Source: Bacteroidales bacterium UBA3143
GTDB lineage: Bacteria > Bacteroidota > Bacteroidia > Bacteroidales > Dysgonomonadaceae
Assembly: GCA_002364735.1 (NCBI GenBank)
Contig: DEZB01000022.1
Location: forward strand, 1 to 23,490
Direction: 5' to 3'
DNA length: 23,490 nucleotides
The notes under the pieces are model-generated. The model was not told the origin of the DNA. It searched no databases and worked only from the letters and a program-made list of their open reading frames with translations. Shown one piece after another: positions 15,561 through 23,490 of the stretch; position 1 is the stretch's first letter; each line of letters opens with the position of its first letter. Made by a program: the position numbers and the translations under genes.

Positions 15561-17000
15561 TTATTTTTTCCAAAAAAATAGAAACAACGCCAATATATTC
15601 ATAATCTCGAGCCTACCAAGAAGCATTTCGAAAGAAAGAACATATTTAGCTGCAGCTGGAAGAGCTGCATAATTATCTAATGAACCTACATCTCCAAATC
15701 CTGGACCAACATTTGCGATTGACGCTATGGATGCCGAAAATGCTGTAAGCCCATCAATATCCATAAAAGTTAATATAACAGTCACAATAAAGAATGTGAG
15801 TATGTAAACAACCAAAAAGTTGAGTGTTTGTAGTTGTACATCTTTCTCTACAACTTCATCATCTATTTTTGATGCGAATATACCTTGTGGATGCTGTATT
15901 AACCGTAATTGTTTTTTCATTATTTGAAAGAAAAGATAAATTCTATCAAACTTAAATCCTCCCGCTGTCGATCCAACCATTGATCCTTGTAGCGTAAAAT
16001 AGATAAGAATAATTACTGTGAACACTGGCCATACTGAAGTATCAACTGTGGCAAAGCCTGTTGTAGACACTAATGATGTGACTTGAAAAAGACTATGTCT
16101 GAAAGAATCAAACAGTGTATAAGTATTATCATAATAGAGTTTAAAAGCTACTGCCAAAACACCAATAAGGATAAGTAGAAAGTAACTCCTAACAGATTTG
16201 GAATGAAAAAGATTGGGCTTTTTACCAATAATAGTTACATAAAGCATCCCAAAGTGCAAACTGCTAAGTACCATAAACACAACGATGGTCAACTCCATCC
16301 ATATATTATTATAAAAAGCCATACTCGTATTTTTGGTAGAAAACCCACCAGTAGCAATAGTTGACATTGAGTGACAGATAGCATCAAAAAAAGTCATTCC
16401 CAAAAACCAGAGAATAACAGTTTCCAGAAGCGTCAAACTGATATAAACAATGCCTATAATACGCGCAATTTGTCTTGCTTTTGTTTTAAAATTCATGCGA
16501 GACAAATTAGAAACCTCTGTCTTGTATAGACTTGAACGCAATCCTTTTGCTTGAGGCAATATGAGCAAAACAAAAAGTATTACCCCCATACCCCCAATCC
16601 AATGTGTAGACGATCGCCAAAACAATATTCCTTTGGGCAGCGATTCAATCTCTTTCAATATAGTGGCGCCAGTAGTTGTATACCCAGAAACACTTTCAAA
16701 AAAAGCATTTACAAAAGTAAACTCACCACCCCACATGACATAAGGAATCATCCCCACTACACAAGTTATGAACCAACCAGTTACACTTATAGCTAAACCC
16801 TCGCTAAAACGAACTTCATCTATTTTCTCAGTAAAGATTAAAGGGAAAAGGCCCAAAATTGTGCAAACCAATGCACTATAAAACAACGGAACAAAAGATG
16901 ATTCTTCTAAAAAGAATGAAATTAGTGCGGATACATACAAAAACACGGCATTGAAAAGCAATACATATCCGACATATTTTATGATAGCTTCTTTTCTCAC
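15561..17000 (-). CDS. trkH: Trk-type potassium uptake channel subunit TrkH
   Basis: A 479-aa inner-membrane K+ transporter subunit. The four pore-loop filter segments are visible: TTTGAT (about 108-113), ATGGF (216-220), STTGF (312-316) and NVGPG (430-434), with the family stretch STHWIGGMGV after the first. The length is usual for TrkH. Translation appears to start at GTG 17000, directly after the tandem stop codons of the upstream HAMP protein gene, which suggests translational coupling. The regulatory NAD-binding partner TrkA, often adjacent in Bacteroidetes, is not in the window. The gene ends at the hairpin shared with the sulfatase operon. Confidence 0.93.
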   Translation of the reverse strand: MRKEAIIKYVGYVLLFNAVFLYVSALISFFLEESSFVPLFYSALVCTILGLFPLIFTEKIDEVRFSEGLAISVTGWFITCVVGMIPYVMWGGEFTFVNAFFESVSGYTTTGATILKEIESLPKGILFWRSSTHWIGGMGVILFVLLILPQAKGLRSSLYKTEVSNLSRMNFKTKARQIARIIGIVYISLTLLETVILWFLGMTFFDAICHSMSTIATGGFSTKNTSMAFYNNIWMELTIVVFMVLSSLHFGMLYVTIIGKKPNLFHSKSVRSYFLLILIGVLAVAFKLYYDNTYTLFDSFRHSLFQVTSLVSTTGFATVDTSVWPVFTVIILIYFTLQGSMVGSTAGGFKFDRIYLFFQIMKKQLRLIQHPQGIFASKIDDEVVEKDVQLQTLNFLVVYILTFFIVTVILTFMDIDGLTAFSASIASIANVGPGFGDVGSLDNYAALPAAAKYVLSFEMLLGRLEIMNILALFLFFWKK

Positions 17001-17003
17001 TTA

Positions 17004-17777
17004 TTATGATTTATCTGATTTATAATAGGATAACATGCGTCGTATTAAACTATTTATTTCAATCTGCAATGTTTTCAATTCATCATCAGATTTTATGTCC
17101 ACATTTAAGTTATGCAAAGGAGGTTTGTAGTTTTGCGTTGCCGCTATTAATTTATGCAATGGCTGTATAAAATAGCGAGAGATGAAAAAATTGAGTAGCA
17201 ATGCAAATATAATGGCTAAAATAATAGATACAATTCCGGGCATCATTCTTTGGTACAAGGTACTGTGCATTTCTCTTGCTTTCGAATACATACTGATTTG
17301 GTTTAGCTCCATCAAATGATTTACTTCTGACTTTGTTTTTATAAACTGACTGTGCAAATTTCGATAAACAACTTCCGTATCATTTTCATTTTTAATAGCT
17401 GAATTTATTAGACCAAAATATTTATTATATTCCGATTTTATATTTTCAATCACCTCCTCCTCACCTGGTTCGGTAGCATTTTTCTTAATCTCAATCATTG
17501 ATAAGGATATTGTAGAATCGGCAGAATTAATAAAATTAAGTCCCTCCTCCTTATCTCCTAAATAAAACATAAGTATGCCACTATCTTCACGCTCCAGTGC
17601 ATAAATAACTTTCAGTGCATGTTCAATAGACTGGAAATTATTGTCGATGACATCGCTAAACGAATTGTTCATTTTGCGCAATTCCCATATTGACATCAAA
17701 CCTGCAATCAGTAACATAAATACCAATAGCATAAAGCTTGAAAATATTTTCAACTTTAATTTGTTTTTCATTTTCAT
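17004..17777 (-). CDS. Membrane sensor-like protein with HAMP domain and no output domain
   Basis: A 257-aa protein built like the input half of a sensor kinase or chemoreceptor. It has TM helix 1 (about residues 11-31), a periplasmic four-helix-type region (about 32-178), TM helix 2 (about 180-200) and a HAMP domain (about 201-252, with conserved P206 and acidic DDEL at 231-234). It then stops, with no histidine kinase, methyl-accepting or cyclase domain. Two stop codons in a row (17001-17006) are followed at once by the trkH start, so the truncation is not a simple single-base frameshift into a longer frame. It is likely co-expressed with trkH and may modulate it, or it may be a remnant of a sensor. 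I know of no established function for this arrangement. Confidence 0.75.
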   Translation of the reverse strand: MKMKNKLKLKIFSSFMLLVFMLLIAGLMSIWELRKMNNSFSDVIDNNFQSIEHALKVIYALEREDSGILMFYLGDKEEGLNFINSADSTISLSMIEIKKNATEPGEEEVIENIKSEYNKYFGLINSAIKNENDTEVVYRNLHSQFIKTKSEVNHLMELNQISMYSKAREMHSTLYQRMMPGIVSIILAIIFALLLNFFISRYFIQPLHKLIAATQNYKPPLHNLNVDIKSDDELKTLQIEINSLIRRMLSYYKSDKS

Positions 17778-17851
17778 TGTATAATCATATTGTATGTAAA
17801 AGTAACAATAATATGCTTTTAAAAAGAAAAAATTGCACTAATATAGTTCAA

Positions 17852-17889
17852 AAAAATTAGGACATCTCCAAAAAGATGTCCTAATTTTT
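17852..17889 (-). terminator. Strong intrinsic terminator after the TPR/OmpA-like lipoprotein gene
   Basis: A perfect 16-bp stem, AAAAATTAGGACATCT (17852-17867) with AGATGTCCTAATTTTT (17874-17889), closes a 6-nt loop (CCAAAA). Read on the minus strand the stem ends in a T-run and lies 20 bp beyond the lipoprotein stop codon. It also separates that gene from the HAMP protein/trkH unit. Confidence 0.88.
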
Positions 17890-17908
17890 ATATGATTATG
17901 AGGTTTGA

Positions 17909-19609
17909 TTAATTCATCAACGACATAAATTCTGAATTGCTTCTATATTTAGCAAATTCCAAATCAGTTGCAGCTTGCATTCTCATTGAGCTATTGCGTT
18001 GAATGGCAGTACGTAGGTTTGATGTAACCTCAGCAAAGTTGTTTGTGCGAGCAGCAATAATAGCTAATAAATAAGCAGTTGTCTCGTCTGGATTATCAAT
18101 TGCTTTTAAAGTTTCAGCCGCCTTGTTATAGTTGTTGGTTAGTAGTTGCGCCAAAGCAGCATTGTTAGTTTTCACGTCACCATAAGATTCAACTGCTTGA
18201 GCATATTGACCATTTTTCAAATACAATAAGCCCATTGCTTGTTCCAAGTTTTTCGCACCAGAAGCTGTTCCCAATAATTCTTCTGCCAAACCTGTATCGT
18301 TGTCGTTTAGTGCAAGCAATGCTAAGTTAACATTCGCCTCAGGAGCTAATGATTTCACTTGCAATGCACGATTGTAAGCTTGCTTAGCTTTATTTAAATC
18401 GCCTTCACGATAAAAGCTTGTTCCAATATTATTCCAAGCACGGTAATCTTGTGGATAGTTAGCTGTAATAAATTGATAGATTTTCTCCTTTTCATTTTTG
18501 TTATCAGTCAACGTTGCAGCATACATTAGTTCTTCAATGTTTAGCTCTTTCGGATTGCTTTTCCATAATGACATTATCTCATCATCAGATTTACCGATAA
18601 TTTCGATATTTGCTGTTAATCTTGAACGACGCAATTGAGGTAAAATAGTTTCTGCAAGCTCTTGGAAAACAAATGAGATATTTTTAATTTCTCTCTCACG
18701 TGTTTCTGGATCTGGATACATAGAAAGTACACGTAGCACTAAATCTTTATCTTGTAAGTTAGATGATTCTACCAATTGACGGAAGCCTTCCCAGTCTTGA
18801 GCAGTGTAACGAGCGTTGATGTCAGTATTAACATCTTGACGTTTCATCTCTTTATCTAAATAAGAAGAAGTTTTCTTTTCACGTTCGGCAGCCAATCTTT
18901 CGTTCAATGTAAGACCTCCATCTGGTGATGCGTAAGCTGAAACTTCAATATCTATATTCTGACGAGGATCTTCGTAAGCTTCTTTCACGCGTCTTTTCCA
19001 AGCATTAAGATCACTTTTGTTCAATTCACTTGATCTCAAGTCTGACTGTTGAATCAAGAAAAGAATGTTAGCATCTTGCTTTTGTTGAATAATACGTTGA
19101 AAAGCATCTTGCGCATCTGAAGGGTCAGTGTTTAACGCACTTGCTAATGCAGATGTAGCAACTACACCGTCAGCCACTTTCACTTCAGGAAGTTTTACTG
19201 GCCTACCTTTAATTTTTGCATTGAATCGAAGGAATAATTCAGATTCACGCATTTCGGGTTCGTAATTGAATTTAAAATTCATGGCAACATTGCCACCTCT
19301 ATTTCTATTAATTACAATACCATTTCCTGCAACTTTATCTCCTTGGTATGTATAAGGAATACCATATGCTTCTTTTCCTGCATATTTCAACACAGGAGTA
19401 ACTACAACAGTAGCATGAGAATTAAACCATTTTTCTGGAAAAACACCATTTACAGTGGCGGGAACTTCCGTCCCAACTGTCTCTAAGGGAGAAGGCGTCA
19501 CATTGAAGTGTGAGGGTGTCAATGGCTTCAAAGAGCTACTACAAGATGTTCCTAAAATGCCTATAAAAGCAAGCATCAAGAGCGATAAAAATAAGTTTTT
19601 AGTCTTCAT
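17909..19609 (-). CDS. Lipoprotein with OmpA-like segment and C-terminal TPR repeats
   Basis: A 566-aa exported lipoprotein. The signal ends in a lipobox-like LGTSC (C23) followed by SSS, with no acidic surface-export signal after the Cys, so it probably faces the periplasm. Residues about 35-150 are a beta-rich domain of unknown type. Around residues 205-250 the text IDIEVSAYASPDGG and NERLAAEREKKTSSYL resembles the peptidoglycan-binding OmpA-like fold (ASPDG...N..LA..RA). From about residue 345 on, helical TPR-like repeats appear, including DYRAWNNIGTSFYREGDLNKAKQAYNRAL. It has its own promoter-like box and terminator. I infer a cell-envelope structural role, as for similar Bacteroidetes proteins; a specific name cannot be given. 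Confidence 0.8.
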   Translation of the reverse strand: MKTKNLFLSLLMLAFIGILGTSCSSSLKPLTPSHFNVTPSPLETVGTEVPATVNGVFPEKWFNSHATVVVTPVLKYAGKEAYGIPYTYQGDKVAGNGIVINRNRGGNVAMNFKFNYEPEMRESELFLRFNAKIKGRPVKLPEVKVADGVVATSALASALNTDPSDAQDAFQRIIQQKQDANILFLIQQSDLRSSELNKSDLNAWKRRVKEAYEDPRQNIDIEVSAYASPDGGLTLNERLAAEREKKTSSYLDKEMKRQDVNTDINARYTAQDWEGFRQLVESSNLQDKDLVLRVLSMYPDPETREREIKNISFVFQELAETILPQLRRSRLTANIEIIGKSDDEIMSLWKSNPKELNIEELMYAATLTDNKNEKEKIYQFITANYPQDYRAWNNIGTSFYREGDLNKAKQAYNRALQVKSLAPEANVNLALLALNDNDTGLAEELLGTASGAKNLEQAMGLLYLKNGQYAQAVESYGDVKTNNAALAQLLTNNYNKAAETLKAIDNPDETTAYLLAIIAARTNNFAEVTSNLRTAIQRNSSMRMQAATDLEFAKYRSNSEFMSLMN

Positions 19610-19656
19610 GAGGATAAAAATAATTTATAATTGATTTTTTGTGTTCTATTTCTATG

Positions 19657-19664
19657 CAAAAATA
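19657..19664 (-). promoter_or_regulatory. Bacteroidetes -7 box for the lipoprotein gene
   Basis: On the minus strand the bases read TATTTTTG, a perfect TAnnTTTG match, about 48 bp before the start codon. A TTG about 14 bp further upstream (within ATTGTG) is a weak -33 candidate with rather short spacing. Confidence 0.5.
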
Positions 19665-19699
19665 GCTTTTATTTTGCACAATAAAAAGAAAAGCAGATG

Positions 19700-20833
19700 T
19701 TATAATTTTGGTTGTTGATTTTGCTCAATATTAAAACCCAATTTCTTTGCTACCGATGCTATTTCACTTTCAAATCCTACCACTATATATGCTTTATATT
19801 CCCTCCTTAGTGGATAATGTGAACGAAAATAATAAAACTTATCTGGACGCTCTTTTAACCAATGAGAATCTTGATATGGATCGTAAGTTTTTAAAATGGC
19901 ATGTGCTAATTGATCTTTTGCTTCATACGCTGAAACGTCAATAACCTTATCATTGGGTTGTTGAATGGGAATTAATTGAAGTGGGTCTTTATTAAATTTA
20001 AAATAGTCGTTAATGGTGCGCAGACTCATCGCAGTAGCATTCCATTTTCCATCAGCCGAATATCCCGCTACATGGGGCGTGCCAATATCAACCATTTCTA
20101 ACAACGCTGTATCTATGTTAGGTTCGTTTTCCCACGTATCAATAATTGCTCCCGACACATGAGCGTCTTTCAGAGCTTGCTTCAAAGCTTGATTATTTAC
20201 AACAGCTCCTCTCGAACTATTTATAATAATAGGCTTCTTAGATAAGTTTTCAAAAAAATAGGAATCAGCGAGATGATAAGTGGCATGTTTGCCTGTTTTA
20301 GTTAGTGGAGTGTGAAATGTTATAATGTCAGCCTCTTGTTGAATAGTAGTTAGGTCAACAAAAGCATCAGAGCTCTCCGCTTCTTTTCGAGGGGGATCGT
20401 TCAACAGAATCTTCATCCCCAACAGTTTGCAAGCTCGAGCCACCTCTTTGCCCACATTGCCCGCACCCACAATACCAATTGTTTTATCTTTCAATTCAAA
20501 GTTATGCTTCTCGGCCATTCGCATCAGCGACGCCACCATATATTGCTCAACCGACCTCGCGTTGCAACCAGGCGCTGTTCGCCAAGCAATACCATTAGCA
20601 TCACAATAAGCAGTGTCAATATGATCGTAACCAATGGTTGCCGAACAGATGAGTTTAACTGCAGAGTCTTTCAATATCTTCTCATCGAAATGAGTCACGG
20701 TTCGTACAATAAGCACATCCTTATCTTTTACAGCCTCCTTAGTAAAATGATCGCCTGGTAAATAAGTAACTTCTCCAAACTGTTCAGCCACACCCTGTAG
20801 ATAAGGTATGTGAGCATCTGCTAAAATCTTCAT
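19700..20833 (-). CDS. pdxB: 4-phosphoerythronate dehydrogenase (vitamin B6 biosynthesis)
   Basis: A 377-aa NAD-dependent D-2-hydroxyacid dehydrogenase that oxidises 4-phospho-D-erythronate in the DXP-dependent pyridoxal phosphate pathway. It begins MKILADAHIPY and has the family SATIGYDHID motif, the nucleotide-binding loop G123-A-G-N-V-G128, and the catalytic triad R208 (SSRGAVVN), E237 (ENEPN) and H254 (GTPHVAGYS). The extra C-terminal domain (about 290-377) separates PdxB from ordinary phosphoglycerate dehydrogenases. It starts 62 bp after the large Nfn subunit gene on the same strand, so it may be read from that transcript, though no functional link is evident. Confidence 0.92.
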   Translation of the reverse strand: MKILADAHIPYLQGVAEQFGEVTYLPGDHFTKEAVKDKDVLIVRTVTHFDEKILKDSAVKLICSATIGYDHIDTAYCDANGIAWRTAPGCNARSVEQYMVASLMRMAEKHNFELKDKTIGIVGAGNVGKEVARACKLLGMKILLNDPPRKEAESSDAFVDLTTIQQEADIITFHTPLTKTGKHATYHLADSYFFENLSKKPIIINSSRGAVVNNQALKQALKDAHVSGAIIDTWENEPNIDTALLEMVDIGTPHVAGYSADGKWNATAMSLRTINDYFKFNKDPLQLIPIQQPNDKVIDVSAYEAKDQLAHAILKTYDPYQDSHWLKERPDKFYYFRSHYPLRREYKAYIVVGFESEIASVAKKLGFNIEQNQQPKL

Positions 20834-20895
20834 AAATCTATTTGTGTGTCTATTATATTAGTAAAATTTCTATCACCCTTTGCCAGCACCAATAA

Positions 20896-22368
20896 TCAAC
20901 TGTTAGATAACGCATCAGCCATACCCTTAGCAGCCTTTCGTCCATCGCCCATAGCAAGGATAACGGTGGCTCCACCACGAACAATATCCCCTCCAGCATA
21001 AATCTCGCTTTGAGCCGACTGCATGGTTTCGCTGTTCACAACAATAGTTCCCCAATCTGTAATTTCCAATCCTGGAAATGTAGATGAGATAAGTGGGTTG
21101 GGAGACACGCCAACACTCACAATCACTTGGTCAACATCTACCCACACTGTTTCACCTTCCACTGCCAATGGTCTGCGACGACCCGAAGCATCTGCTTCAC
21201 CCAATTCCATGCGTTGCAATAACATGCGTTCCACGCGTCCTCTTTCATCTCCTTCATATTTCAAAGGATTGTGCAGGGTGTAAAACTCTATACCCTCTTC
21301 TTTGGCATGATGCACCTCTTCTAAACGTGCAGGCATCTCCTCTTCCGAACGTCTATATACAATCATAGCCCTTTCGGCTCCAAGTCTGCGCGCTGTTCTC
21401 ACGGCATCCATGGCAGTGTTGCCCCCCCCAATCACCGCAACCTTTTTGCCCATATGAACAGGAGTATCACTTTCTGGATTGGCAGCATCCATCAGATTGA
21501 TGCGTGTAAGGTATTCGTTGCACGACATAACCCCATTTAAATTCTCTCCAGGTATGTGCATAAAGTGAGGCAATCCTGCTCCACTGGCCACAAATATACC
21601 TTTAAAATCTTCAGCCAATAGATCCTCGTGTGATATGGTTTTGCCAATGATGCAATTGGTCATAAACTTAACACCCATTTTTGCCAACACATCAATTTCT
21701 GCATCCACAATATTGTTGGGAAGTCTAAACTCGGGAATGCCATAACGCAACACACCGCCCAATTCGTGCAACGCTTCATATACAGTCACATCATATCCCC
21801 TTTTCACCATGTCGCCTGCAAAAGAAAGTCCAGAAGGACCCGAGCCAATCACAGCAACTTTTATATTGTTAGCTGGCATAACTTCAGGAATAGCAAGATT
21901 GCCACTTTCCCTTTCATAGTCAGCTGCAAATCTTTCTAAGTGACCAATGGCCACTGCGGGTTTATTCAATTTCTGCACATAGAAGCACTGACTTTCACAC
22001 TGACGCTCTTGCGGACAAACGCGTCCACAAACTGCGGGCAAAGCACTTGTCTCTTTCAATGTTTTAGCGGCTTCCAGAAACTCATTGCGCTCTATGTTTT
22101 TTATAAACTTAGGAATGTTTATTTCAACAGGGCATCCTGTAATGCAAGTTGGATTGGCACAATCAAGACAACGTTGCGCTTCAGCTATAGCTTGCTCTGC
22201 TGTTAGTCCCAGATTTACTTCTTCGTAATTTCTGCTTCTTACATCAGGGTCGAGCGAATTCATTTCTACTCTATTAAATTGAGTGCGCTCTTTGTTCCTT
22301 ATTGTTTTTCTTATCTCTTCGCGCCAAGAAGCTGCGCGTTCTGTTTTTAAATAATCTTGTGAAGGCAT
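20896..22368 (-). CDS. nfnB: NADH-dependent ferredoxin:NADP+ oxidoreductase, large (GltD-like) subunit
   Basis: A 490-aa flavoprotein of the GltD/NfnL family. The N-terminal domain has two [4Fe-4S] cluster motifs: C67/C70/C75/C79 and C114/C118/C124/C128. The FAD-binding loop is GSGPSG (175-180), the NADP(H) region carries GGGNTAMDAVRTARR and VYRRSEEEMPAR, and the C-terminal FAD loop reads AGGDIVRGGATVILAMGDG. GltD of glutamate synthase has the same architecture, but the neighbouring NfnA-like small subunit on the same strand makes an electron-bifurcating Nfn transhydrogenase (NADPH/ferredoxin/NADH) the better call. In an anaerobe it balances reduced ferredoxin against NADPH and could feed low-potential electrons to the RACo-like reactivator, but that is only inference. 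Confidence 0.88.
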   Translation of the reverse strand: MPSQDYLKTERAASWREEIRKTIRNKERTQFNRVEMNSLDPDVRSRNYEEVNLGLTAEQAIAEAQRCLDCANPTCITGCPVEINIPKFIKNIERNEFLEAAKTLKETSALPAVCGRVCPQERQCESQCFYVQKLNKPAVAIGHLERFAADYERESGNLAIPEVMPANNIKVAVIGSGPSGLSFAGDMVKRGYDVTVYEALHELGGVLRYGIPEFRLPNNIVDAEIDVLAKMGVKFMTNCIIGKTISHEDLLAEDFKGIFVASGAGLPHFMHIPGENLNGVMSCNEYLTRINLMDAANPESDTPVHMGKKVAVIGGGNTAMDAVRTARRLGAERAMIVYRRSEEEMPARLEEVHHAKEEGIEFYTLHNPLKYEGDERGRVERMLLQRMELGEADASGRRRPLAVEGETVWVDVDQVIVSVGVSPNPLISSTFPGLEITDWGTIVVNSETMQSAQSEIYAGGDIVRGGATVILAMGDGRKAAKGMADALSNS

Positions 22369-22389
22369 ATGTTTGAGTTGAGTTATGAG

Positions 22390-22540
22390 TTATGGGGTAT
22401 GGGTTGTGGGATGGGGGGGTGGGTTGTGGGGTGTGAGTGGTAAGTGGAGAAGTAGTGAGTTAATCTTTTGTTTCAGGTCTCTTCTTTGTTTCTTGTTTCT
22501 TATTTCTTGTCTCTTATTTCTTGTCCTCAGTTCCTTGTCC
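22390..22540. repeat. Low-complexity spacer: G-tract array (G-quadruplex motif) and pyrimidine tandem repeat
   Basis: Between the two Nfn genes the plus strand (their template strand) has G-runs of 4, 3, 3, 7, 3 and 4 at 22394-22431, joined by loops of 1-4 bases (TAT, TTGT, AT, T, TTGT). This satisfies the usual G-quadruplex pattern. It is followed by a pyrimidine-rich tract in which TCTTATTTCTTGTC (22498-22511) is repeated exactly at 22512-22525, with worn copies before and after. No ORF is supported. Confidence 0.8.
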
Positions 22541-23323
22541 CTAATTATAAGCTTTTAATCGCATCAGCATCTCATTAAAATCCACCTGATGTGCATCAAA
22601 CTCGGGTCCATCTACACAAACAAATTTTGTTTTACCGCCAACTGTTACGCGACAAGCGCCACACATGCCAGTGCCATCCACCATAATAGTGTTGAGAGAT
22701 GCAAGTGTAGGAATATCATATTTTTTAGTTAGTAGCGACACAAACTTCATCATAACGGCAGGACCAATAGTAATGCAAAGATCAACTTTTTCTCTGTTGA
22801 TCACTTTCTCGATTCCTTCGGTTATCAATCCTTTTTCGCCATACGTTCCATCGTCAGTCATAATAATTACTTCCGAGGCATACGCTTTGACTTGCTCCTC
22901 AAGTATCACCAATTCTTTTGTTCGTGCTGCCAAAACTGCAATTACTTTATTGCCCGCTTTGCTCATCGCTTCAATAATGGGAAGCATTGGCGCAACACCA
23001 ACTCCACCTCCAGCACATATCACGGTGCCAAAGTTTTCTACATGAGTTGCCTTTCCAAGGGGTCCTACCAAATCTGTTATATAATCGCCCACTTCCAGTT
23101 CGCCAACCTTTTGCGACGACTTGCCCACTAATTGAATCACAAGAGTTATCGTTCCTTTCTTTAGGTCAGACGATGCAATGGTGTAAGGCACGCGTTCGCC
23201 CTTTTTACCGACACGTACAATTACAAAATGACCGGCACGGCGACTCTTGGCAATTAATGGTGCTTCAACTTCAAGTTTTACAACTTTTTCGGAAAGAAAT
23301 TCTTTCCCTACAATTTTGTTCAT
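22541..23323 (-). CDS. nfnA: NADH-dependent ferredoxin:NADP+ oxidoreductase, small (PyrK-like) subunit
   Basis: A 260-aa FAD/NAD-binding reductase subunit (NfnS). The FAD site RVPYTIASSD is at 44-53, with the NAD-binding core ICAGGGVGVAPMLP at about 102-115. The C-terminal [2Fe-2S] site has the spacing D216-x4-C221-x2-C224-x11-C236, where the first ligand is Asp rather than the Cys of PyrK. An Asp ligand is a known mark of Nfn small subunits, so this supports Nfn over dihydroorotate dehydrogenase electron-transfer subunit. The large subunit gene follows 172 bp downstream across a low-complexity spacer. A -7-like box lies about 40 bp upstream. Confidence 0.9.
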   Translation of the reverse strand: MNKIVGKEFLSEKVVKLEVEAPLIAKSRRAGHFVIVRVGKKGERVPYTIASSDLKKGTITLVIQLVGKSSQKVGELEVGDYITDLVGPLGKATHVENFGTVICAGGGVGVAPMLPIIEAMSKAGNKVIAVLAARTKELVILEEQVKAYASEVIIMTDDGTYGEKGLITEGIEKVINREKVDLCITIGPAVMMKFVSLLTKKYDIPTLASLNTIMVDGTGMCGACRVTVGGKTKFVCVDGPEFDAHQVDFNEMLMRLKAYN

Positions 23324-23363
23324 TTATTTGGGCTTATAATAATATGAAATAATGATTTGATTG

Positions 23364-23371
23364 CAAAAATA
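23364..23371 (-). promoter_or_regulatory. Bacteroidetes -7 box for the nfn genes
   Basis: The minus strand reads TATTTTTG here, a perfect TAnnTTTG match 41 bp before the nfnA start codon. I see no good TTTG -33 element at normal spacing upstream, so the call rests on the -7 box alone. Confidence 0.45.
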
Positions 23372-23438
23372 ACCCTTTTAGTTTGACTTAAAAGATTATT
23401 TGAGAGAAAATCTTATAATAATATGTGGTTTGAGTGAA

Positions 23439-23475
23439 TGGACAGTTGACAGTGGAGAGTTGACAATCTGAGCTT
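23439..23475. repeat. Short minisatellite-like repeat upstream of the nfn genes
   Basis: AGTTGACA occurs at 23444-23451 and again at 23458-23465 (period 14) within a purine-rich GACAGTTGACAGTGGAGAGT context. It resembles the purine-rich low-complexity stretches common in Bacteroidetes intergenic DNA and may continue beyond the window. Confidence 0.5.
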
Positions 23476-23490
23476 CCCTAAATAGGGTTG

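Noticed and set aside
20896..22368. GltD, small subunit of glutamate synthase
   Set aside because: No large glutamate synthase gene is adjacent, and the neighbouring small subunit has the Asp-x4-Cys-x2-Cys-x11-Cys site of Nfn.
22665..23352. Plus-strand open frames opposite the Nfn small subunit gene (and similar antisense frames at 1468-1761, 7251-7613, 8458-8847, 11566-12000)
   Set aside because: They are shadows of well-supported genes on the other strand with no family motifs of their own.

Overview
The window looks like the chromosome of an anaerobic member of the Bacteroidetes, probably Bacteroidales. The evidence is AT-rich DNA, Bacteroidetes-type -7 boxes (TAnnTTTG) in front of several genes, no obvious Shine-Dalgarno sequences, serine-type sulfatases, a lipoprotein with TPR and OmpA-like parts, and an NfnAB-type ferredoxin/NAD(P)H transhydrogenase. 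I see no tRNA, rRNA, CRISPR array, integrase or transposase.

Left part (1-6663): the 3' end of one URO-D-fold methyltransferase-like gene, a secreted GH78 alpha-L-rhamnosidase, then an MFS transporter of the hexuronate/anion symporter type followed by a complete URO-D-fold methyltransferase. The rhamnosidase and the transporter are preceded by two diverged copies of the same ~135-bp leader. The 856-bp gap between them holds an array of palindromic repeats ending in a perfect 36-bp palindrome.

Central part (7030-15427): a co-directional, tightly spaced block. It encodes a MtaC-like corrinoid protein, a MtaA-like URO-D methyltransferase fused to a thioredoxin-like domain, a CobW/G3E GTPase, a stand-alone MetH-activation-like protein, a short RACo-type ferredoxin/ASKHA corrinoid reactivator, and two secreted sulfatases with serine in the active-site motif. 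It ends at a strong hairpin shared with the convergent trkH gene. Together with the upstream URO-D methyltransferase this is a nearly complete corrinoid-dependent methyl-transfer system (substrate methyltransferase, corrinoid protein, second methyltransferase, reactivation) placed in a carbohydrate-degradation setting with rhamnosidase, sulfatases and a uronate-type transporter. My working inference is anaerobic O-demethylation linked to use of a methylated, sulfated, rhamnose- or uronate-containing glycan or glycoside. The substrate and the final methyl acceptor cannot be read from the sequence.

Right part (15561-23490, minus strand): largely housekeeping. It holds trkH, translationally coupled to a HAMP-domain membrane protein that has no output domain; a TPR/OmpA-like lipoprotein; pdxB (vitamin B6 biosynthesis); and the two Nfn subunits. 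The Nfn subunits are separated by a low-complexity spacer with a G-quadruplex-type G-tract array. Nfn could supply low-potential electrons for corrinoid reactivation, but nothing in the sequence ties it to the left-hand cluster.
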